This document shows, piece by piece, positions 12,643 through 15,597 of a stretch of DNA of 15,597 nucleotides. The DNA is from WJMD01 sp964596015. Lineage in GTDB: Bacteria; Joyebacterota; Joyebacteria; Joyebacterales; Joyebacteraceae. The notes under the pieces were generated by a model that did not search any database, was not told the origin of the DNA, and worked only from the letters and a program-made list of their open reading frames with translations. The stretch is from contig CAZQSB010000049.1 in NCBI GenBank assembly GCA_964596015.1, positions 1 through 15,597 of the forward strand, given 5' to 3'. Position 1 is the first letter of the stretch, and each line of letters begins with the position of its first letter. The translations under genes were made by a program, and so were the position numbers.

Positions 12643-12863
12643 TGGACGGCTGGACGGTGGCATGGCTGCTCTGGCTGGCGATGTTCGCCGCCATCGAAGG
12701 GCCCGCCATCTTCAACAACAGGACAGGCGACACGCTCAGCGAGAAGGTTTGGGCGTGGTTCGCCGTCAAGGACAAGCCCCGGGGCTGGCAGCTCCGTCGC
12801 TTCATCCTCCTCGCCTTCATGGCGTGGTTGGCCGTTCACTTCCTAACGGGCGGCTGGGTCTAA
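12642..12863 (+). CDS. Two-span small membrane protein
   Basis: This 73-residue protein starts at GTG 12642 within the upstream stop. It contains WTVAWLLWLAMFAAIEGPAIF (about 4-24), then a short loop with RTGDTLSEKVWAWF, and a second hydrophobic segment (FILLAFMAWLAVHFLTG). The motif 'E-G-P-A-h-x-N-x-x-x-G-D-T-L-S-E-x-V-W-x-W-F' recurs in actinophage membrane proteins next to holin or lysin genes; function is not established. It is the last gene of the plus-strand cassette, and its stop codon overlaps the convergent stop of the minus-strand gene by two bases (12861-12862). Confidence 0.72.
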   Translation: MDGWTVAWLLWLAMFAAIEGPAIFNNRTGDTLSEKVWAWFAVKDKPRGWQLRRFILLAFMAWLAVHFLTGGWV

Positions 12864-13588
12864 CCCTCGTACGGCGAGGGCTCGGGGAACCGCAGCCTGA
12901 GCTGCTGTCCAATCCGCCCGTCGTAGAACGACTTGGCGCTCGTGGAGACGAGCGGGGTGTCCGGGAGCGGTGCGTCCAGCTCGGTGACCTTGCAGTCGTT
13001 GGGCATCAGCACCTCAGGCTTCAACCCGACGATGTTGGCGTACAGGTTGCGGAGCTGGAGGGGCCTGCCTCGGGCGAGCCCCATCGCAGCCTCCACGACC
13101 TCCAACATGTCGGCCTTCCTGACGGGGAGGGGCGTGTGCGTGGAGAAGTCCCAAGCCTCGGTGATACCCCACTGCGCCTCCAACATGTCGCCCACGATGA
13201 GCCCCGCCGCCGTCCAGTCGGTCGGCTGCGCCACCCGGGAGCGGTAGCTGCGCCAGACCTCCATGCTGTCCTCCAGCCGCCCCTTGTAGTAGACGGGGAA
13301 GCGCTCGTGGGGCTCCAGCAGGAAGAAGTCGTCGTTGAACAGGGCGAACGTGTCGCTCACCTCGGGATGCTCACAGATGGCCAGCATCTGCCGCATCACG
13401 TTGTCGTAGCGGTTGCGGGGTGCGTACTGGGGGACGTACTCGTACCTCAGCGAGCCGTCGGCCACGAACTCGGGCAGGTGCCCGAACACCCACACACGCC
13501 CCTGTGGGTAGTGCTGGTGGAGGGTGCGGAGGGAGTAGCGCAGCTCCTCGTTGCGCCGCCCCCGCCGCACCATGTACACGGCGTCCAT
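12860..13588 (-). CDS. Stealth-like sugar-phosphate transferase / glycosyltransferase
   Basis: From ATG 13588 the protein is 242 residues. The opening AVYMVRRGRRNEELRYSLRTL (residues about 3-23), then RYDNVMRQML (60-69) and FALFNDDFFLLEP (81-93) match the Stealth CR1/CR2 pattern. There 'E-L-R-Y-S-L-R-S-h' and 'F-N-D-D-x-F-h' are hallmarks of hexose-1-phosphate transferases acting in capsule or teichoic-type polymer synthesis. D86 and D87 would be the acidic active-site pair. A longer start at 13648 would overlap the sigma gene by 61 bases and is rejected; ATG 13588 overlaps its TGA (TGATG), so the genes are coupled. The C-terminal part (TDWTAAGLIVGDM to STSAKSFYDGR) is unassigned. It may alter host surface glycans to block superinfection, or glycosylate phage proteins. 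Confidence 0.72.
   Translation of the reverse strand: MDAVYMVRRGRRNEELRYSLRTLHQHYPQGRVWVFGHLPEFVADGSLRYEYVPQYAPRNRYDNVMRQMLAICEHPEVSDTFALFNDDFFLLEPHERFPVYYKGRLEDSMEVWRSYRSRVAQPTDWTAAGLIVGDMLEAQWGITEAWDFSTHTPLPVRKADMLEVVEAAMGLARGRPLQLRNLYANIVGLKPEVLMPNDCKVTELDAPLPDTPLVSTSAKSFYDGRIGQQLRLRFPEPSPYEG
12864..12880. terminator. Possible terminator hairpin at the convergent gene junction
   Basis: CCCTCG (12864-12869) and CGAGGG (12875-12880) form a 6-bp stem around TACGG, immediately after the TAA of the last plus-strand cassette gene and inside the 3' end of the minus-strand gene. There is no T-tract on either side, so it is a weak candidate. Confidence 0.25.
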
Positions 13589-14313
13589 CACAACCTGTTG
13601 CTCACGGCCCGCCGAATCTTGGCGGAGATGTCGGGCCCGTAGCCCCACTCCTCACACCACTCGTCGGCCATCCGCTTGCGCTCGTCGGCGTTGTCGGGCG
13701 CCTCCTCCATCATGCGGTTGCAGAGGGCGATGACGGAGCGCTCCTGCTCCCCGCCAATCTCCTCCCAGAAGGTGTCCTCGGCGGAGGCGGTCAGCGACCG
13801 CTCCTCCACGGCGGGGTCGGCCACCGGCTCACGGAAGGCGTTAAGGATGCGGTGTGTGTTGGGCACCCCGGTCAGCTCGTCCAACTCCTCGGGGCTCAGG
13901 GCCTCCTCAGGGTCGGCCAGCCCAGACGCCTCCAGCGCCCCGTAGATGCGCCCCAGCATCTCAAAGCCGTGGCGCCGCTCAACGGCAATGCGCCCGCCCA
14001 TCTGGGCGAGGTACCGCTCCATCGCCCTCCGCATCCTCAGGCCCGCCACCGTGGCGAACGACTTGCCGCTGGGGTGGTCGGGGTCAAAGTCCGTCACAGC
14101 CTCCCACAGGCCCATGAGCGCTGCCTGTGCCATGTCGTCGCCGTGCTGGGGGAGCCAGCTCGGGTACCGGCTCATCAGGCTCCGCAGCAGCGGGGCTGTC
14201 TCGTACTGGAGCGCCTCAAAGTCCCGCTGCCACCCGGGTTCCTGCGCCTTGCAGGACTCCACGAGGGGGAGCAGGTTGCTCTCGCTCATGTCGGTTCGCA
14301 CGTTGTCAGTCAT
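13588..14313 (-). CDS. Phage sigma-70-like RNA polymerase sigma factor
   Basis: This 241-residue protein has a sigma region 2 at about 35-105: QYETAPLLRSLMSRYPSWLP, then DDMAQAALMGLWEAVTDFDP and FATVAGLRMRRAMERYLAQ. This is the 'D-h-x-Q-x-x-h-x-G-L-x-x-A-h-x-x-F-D-P ... F-x-T-x-A-x-x-x-I-R-R-A' core that binds polymerase and the -10 element. Residues 110-165 look like region 3 (GRIYGALEAS, then LSPEELDELTGVP, FREP). Residues 188-241 have the form of region 4 (EQERSVIALCNRM, ERKRMADEWCEEWGYG, IRRAVSNRL), though weakly, and could bind the -35 element. It is likely a phage factor that redirects host RNA polymerase to phage promoters. AGGAGG (14320-14325, complement strand) lies 6 nt before the ATG, a strong fixed start. 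It lies behind promoter P4 and is coupled to the transferase gene. Confidence 0.83.
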   Translation of the reverse strand: MTDNVRTDMSESNLLPLVESCKAQEPGWQRDFEALQYETAPLLRSLMSRYPSWLPQHGDDMAQAALMGLWEAVTDFDPDHPSGKSFATVAGLRMRRAMERYLAQMGGRIAVERRHGFEMLGRIYGALEASGLADPEEALSPEELDELTGVPNTHRILNAFREPVADPAVEERSLTASAEDTFWEEIGGEQERSVIALCNRMMEEAPDNADERKRMADEWCEEWGYGPDISAKIRRAVSNRL

Positions 14314-14362
14314 CAGTGACCTCCTCGGTCATCGTGGGTGGGATTCCGCCCGCCCGTTTGTA

Positions 14363-14378
14363 GTTCCAACGTTGTAAC
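14363..14378. promoter_or_regulatory. Near-perfect 16-bp palindrome, candidate operator
   Basis: GTTCCAACGTTGTAAC (plus strand) is its own reverse complement except for one symmetrical pair of positions. It overlaps the predicted start point of the host-type promoter that faces the sigma gene. A dimeric repressor bound here would block that promoter. Confidence 0.5.
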
Positions 14379-14405
14379 TCTACCACGCTGTGTCATATTC
14401 CACAA
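14377..14405 (-). promoter_or_regulatory. Candidate host-type promoter for the sigma gene
   Basis: On the minus strand TTGTGG (complement of 14400-14405), 17 bases and TAGAGT (complement of 14377-14382) resemble a sigma-A promoter: TTG of TTGACA, and TAnAnT of TATAAT. The region is notably less GC-rich than its surroundings. It lies 64 bases upstream of the sigma start, between that gene and P4. Match quality is moderate. Confidence 0.4.
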
Positions 14406-14431
14406 CGAGTTGCCCCGGTGCGTCCCACAGG

Positions 14432-14462
14432 ATATCACGCAGTCGCACCTCTCCAGACGCAG
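14432..14462 (-). promoter_or_regulatory. Phage promoter P4 (sigma factor), CTGCG-N16-TGCGTGATAT
   Basis: On the minus strand CTGCG (complement of 14458-14462), 16 bases, TGCGTGATAT (complement of 14432-14441). It faces the sigma gene, with a leader of about 110 nt. The segment ACTGCGTCTGGAG is identical to that in P1. Confidence 0.72.
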
Positions 14463-14526
14463 TGTGTCCACTCGGGATATAGCCCGGGCGGTCTAGGCCC
14501 CTACATGACCCCCCAAGGAACCTCTA

Positions 14527-14557
14527 CTGCGTGGCGGTGGGTCGGTGTGCGTGATAT
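14527..14557 (+). promoter_or_regulatory. Phage promoter P5 (nuclease), CTGCG-N16-TGCGTGATAT
   Basis: CTGCG (14527-14531), 16 bases, TGCGTGATAT (14548-14557). It is divergent from P4, with 64 bp between the two upstream boxes. The predicted leader before the nuclease start is about 29 nt. Confidence 0.72.
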
Positions 14558-14592
14558 CGGGCTGACCGACACCTACAACAGGAGAGAGCCAC

Positions 14593-15441
14593 ATGGCCAA
14601 GTCACTGGACATCAAGCGGGAAGACCTCCGCTCCTACCGGGGCGGCTCCCGCTTCTACACATGGGAGGGGGACGAGCGCTTCGGCTCCGTGACCTCCCTC
14701 ATCGACGGCGGGCTGCCCAAGCCCGCCCTGCCCCGCTGGGCTGCCAAGCTCACGGCGCAGTCGGCGGTTGACCAGCACGAGGTCATCGCCTCCCTCATCG
14801 CCTCGGGCGACAAGCAGGCGGCGGTGGACATGTTGAAGGGCGCCCCGTGGCGCTCGTCTGGCAGCGCCGCCGACTCGGGCACCCGTGTCCACGAGTTCTT
14901 GGAGCTGCTCGCACAGGGGCGCCCCAAGGACGCAGAGGCACACGCCAACAGCCTCGTCATCGGGGAACGTGCCAAGTGCGCCCACATCGCCGCCTTCATG
15001 TCGGAGGTGGACATGGAGGTGCTGCATGTGGAGGCGGTGATGTTCTCCCGGGAGTACCACTACGCCGGGACGGTTGATCTCATCGTCAACCTGACCGACG
15101 AGCGCCTGCTGGACAAGCTCGGCATGGAGGGCCCCGCCCCCGCCATCATCGACCTGAAGACGGGCAAGGGCGTGTACGACTCCGCCGCCCTCCAGCTCGC
15201 CGCCTACACCCGCACCGACTTCATCGCCGGGGACGGGGGCGAGGAGCTGCCCGTGCCCGACATCGACTACGGGGCCGTCCTCCATGTGACGGAGGAGGGC
15301 TGGGCGTTCATCCCGATGGACATCTCCGACCGCACGTTCCTCGCCTTCCTTGACGCCGCTGGTGTCGCCGTGTGGGCGAAGGAGGTCGGTAGGAAGGCCG
15401 TGGGTAAGCCCGTGGCCCGGGGCGGAGCGGAGCTGGGCTGA
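14593..15441 (+). CDS. PD-(D/E)XK nuclease, RecB/Cas4-like exonuclease
   Basis: This 282-residue protein carries the motifs of RecB/Cas4-type nucleases common in actinophages. They are GTRVHEFLE with H100 (motif I), HVEAVMF with E147, then YAGTVDLIV with D162. IIDLKTGK supplies D187 and K189, the metal-binding and catalytic residues, and ALQLAAYTR carries Q201 and Y205 (the 'Q-x-x-x-Y' motif IV). The N-terminal FYTWEGDERFGSVTSLIDGGLPKPALPRWAAK is typical of phage members of this group. It probably degrades DNA ends in recombination or replication, or attacks host DNA. No four-cysteine iron-sulfur site of Cas4 is seen. AGGAG (14580-14584) lies 8 nt before the ATG. It has promoter P5 and is coupled to the next gene. 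Confidence 0.87.
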   Translation: MAKSLDIKREDLRSYRGGSRFYTWEGDERFGSVTSLIDGGLPKPALPRWAAKLTAQSAVDQHEVIASLIASGDKQAAVDMLKGAPWRSSGSAADSGTRVHEFLELLAQGRPKDAEAHANSLVIGERAKCAHIAAFMSEVDMEVLHVEAVMFSREYHYAGTVDLIVNLTDERLLDKLGMEGPAPAIIDLKTGKGVYDSAALQLAAYTRTDFIAGDGGEELPVPDIDYGAVLHVTEEGWAFIPMDISDRTFLAFLDAAGVAVWAKEVGRKAVGKPVARGGAELG

Positions 15442-15575
15442 TGGCAGACACCCGCACACCCATCAAGCTGAAGTGCCCACACTGCACCAACAAGGTGACC
15501 GTCTACACGAAGGACGCCGTGGCGTACTGCGGCTGCAAGCGTGGCAAGAACGCCGACGGGACGAGGATGCGGTGA
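15441..15575 (+). CDS. Small zinc-ribbon protein
   Basis: This 44-residue frame starts at ATG 15441, sharing its A with the nuclease stop TGA, and ends at TGA 15573-15575. It has CPHC at residues 12-15 and CGC at 31-33, in the arrangement CxxC-x15-CxC. That can bind one zinc, and short strands flank it (IKLKCPHC, KVTVYTKDAVAYCGC). Such tiny zinc ribbons are common next to replication or recombination genes in phages. It might be an accessory DNA- or protein-binding factor for the nuclease. The function is unassigned. Confidence 0.65.
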   Translation: MADTRTPIKLKCPHCTNKVTVYTKDAVAYCGCKRGKNADGTRMR

Positions 15576-15597
15576 CAGCGATGATGGACGACGAGAC
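15572..15597 (+). CDS. Start of the next gene, cut by window end
   Basis: A frame opens at GTG 15572 in a GTGA overlap with the zinc-ribbon stop, with in-frame ATGs at 15581 and 15584, and remains open to the window end. Only about nine codons (VTAMMDDE) are visible, so the product cannot be named. Four-base overlaps are normal in this genome, which supports a real gene. Confidence 0.35.

Noticed and set aside
12662..13642. 326-codon plus-strand frame opposite the Stealth-like gene
   Set aside because: It overlaps a membrane gene and a minus-strand gene with clear motifs; composition is that of a shadow frame.
13420..14319. 299-codon plus-strand frame opposite the sigma factor
   Set aside because: Shadow of the sigma gene, which has region 2 motifs and a perfect ribosome site.
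14471..14481. GGGATATAG in the intergenic region as a sixth promoter
   Set aside because: It lacks the TGCGT part of the block and has no CTGCG at the right distance.
14418..14771. Frame starting in the divergent intergenic region
   Set aside because: It overlaps promoters P4 and P5 and then the nuclease in another frame; no ribosome site and no motif.

Overview
The window is part of the late and regulatory region of a tailed phage or prophage with siphovirus architecture. It is very GC-rich, uses GTG starts and strong AGGAG ribosome sites, and has tail proteins of actinophage type (a ReqiPepy6 Gp37-like hub, WNGS-repeat minor tail protein, small membrane proteins after the fibres). An actinobacterial host is therefore likely, but no host gene is present to prove it. 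No integrase, terminase, portal or endolysin lies in the window.

Layout, plus strand: the C-terminal end of a scaffold protein (1-255); an 80-nt RNA with the tRNA-like domain of tmRNA but no mRNA-like domain (263-342), followed by a strong terminator; a structured leader and the HK97-type major capsid protein (585-1487); a 17-bp hairpin; four head-tail connector and tail-completion genes (1579-3018); the major tail protein (3082-3639); two tail assembly chaperone frames joined by a -1 slippery site GGGAAAC with a downstream stem-loop; the tape measure (4319-6295); distal tail protein, fibre, WNGS-repeat protein, hub, and an S74-terminated fibre (6295-11678); then a cassette of five small, mostly membrane genes (11718-12863) that looks like a holin or lysis cassette.

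Minus strand, 14313-12860: a sigma-70-like factor translationally coupled to a Stealth-like sugar-phosphotransferase. A 279-bp divergent intergenic region separates these from a plus-strand PD-(D/E)XK (RecB/Cas4-like) nuclease and a zinc-ribbon protein, followed by one more gene cut by the window end.

Two things stand out. First, the mini-tmRNA: a 7-bp acceptor stem with G3-U70 and A73 (alanine identity), a UUCGAC D-loop, a canonical T-arm, and a closed hairpin where the reading frame and pseudoknots should be. It could compete with host tmRNA for SmpB and alanyl-tRNA synthetase. Second, a bipartite promoter family, CTGCG-N15/16-TGCGTGATAT, occurs five times, always just upstream of and facing a transcription unit: capsid, major tail protein, membrane cassette, sigma factor, nuclease. 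The phage sigma factor is the natural candidate reader, and it sits behind one copy itself, which suggests positive autoregulation started from a nearby host-type promoter that overlaps a palindromic operator.
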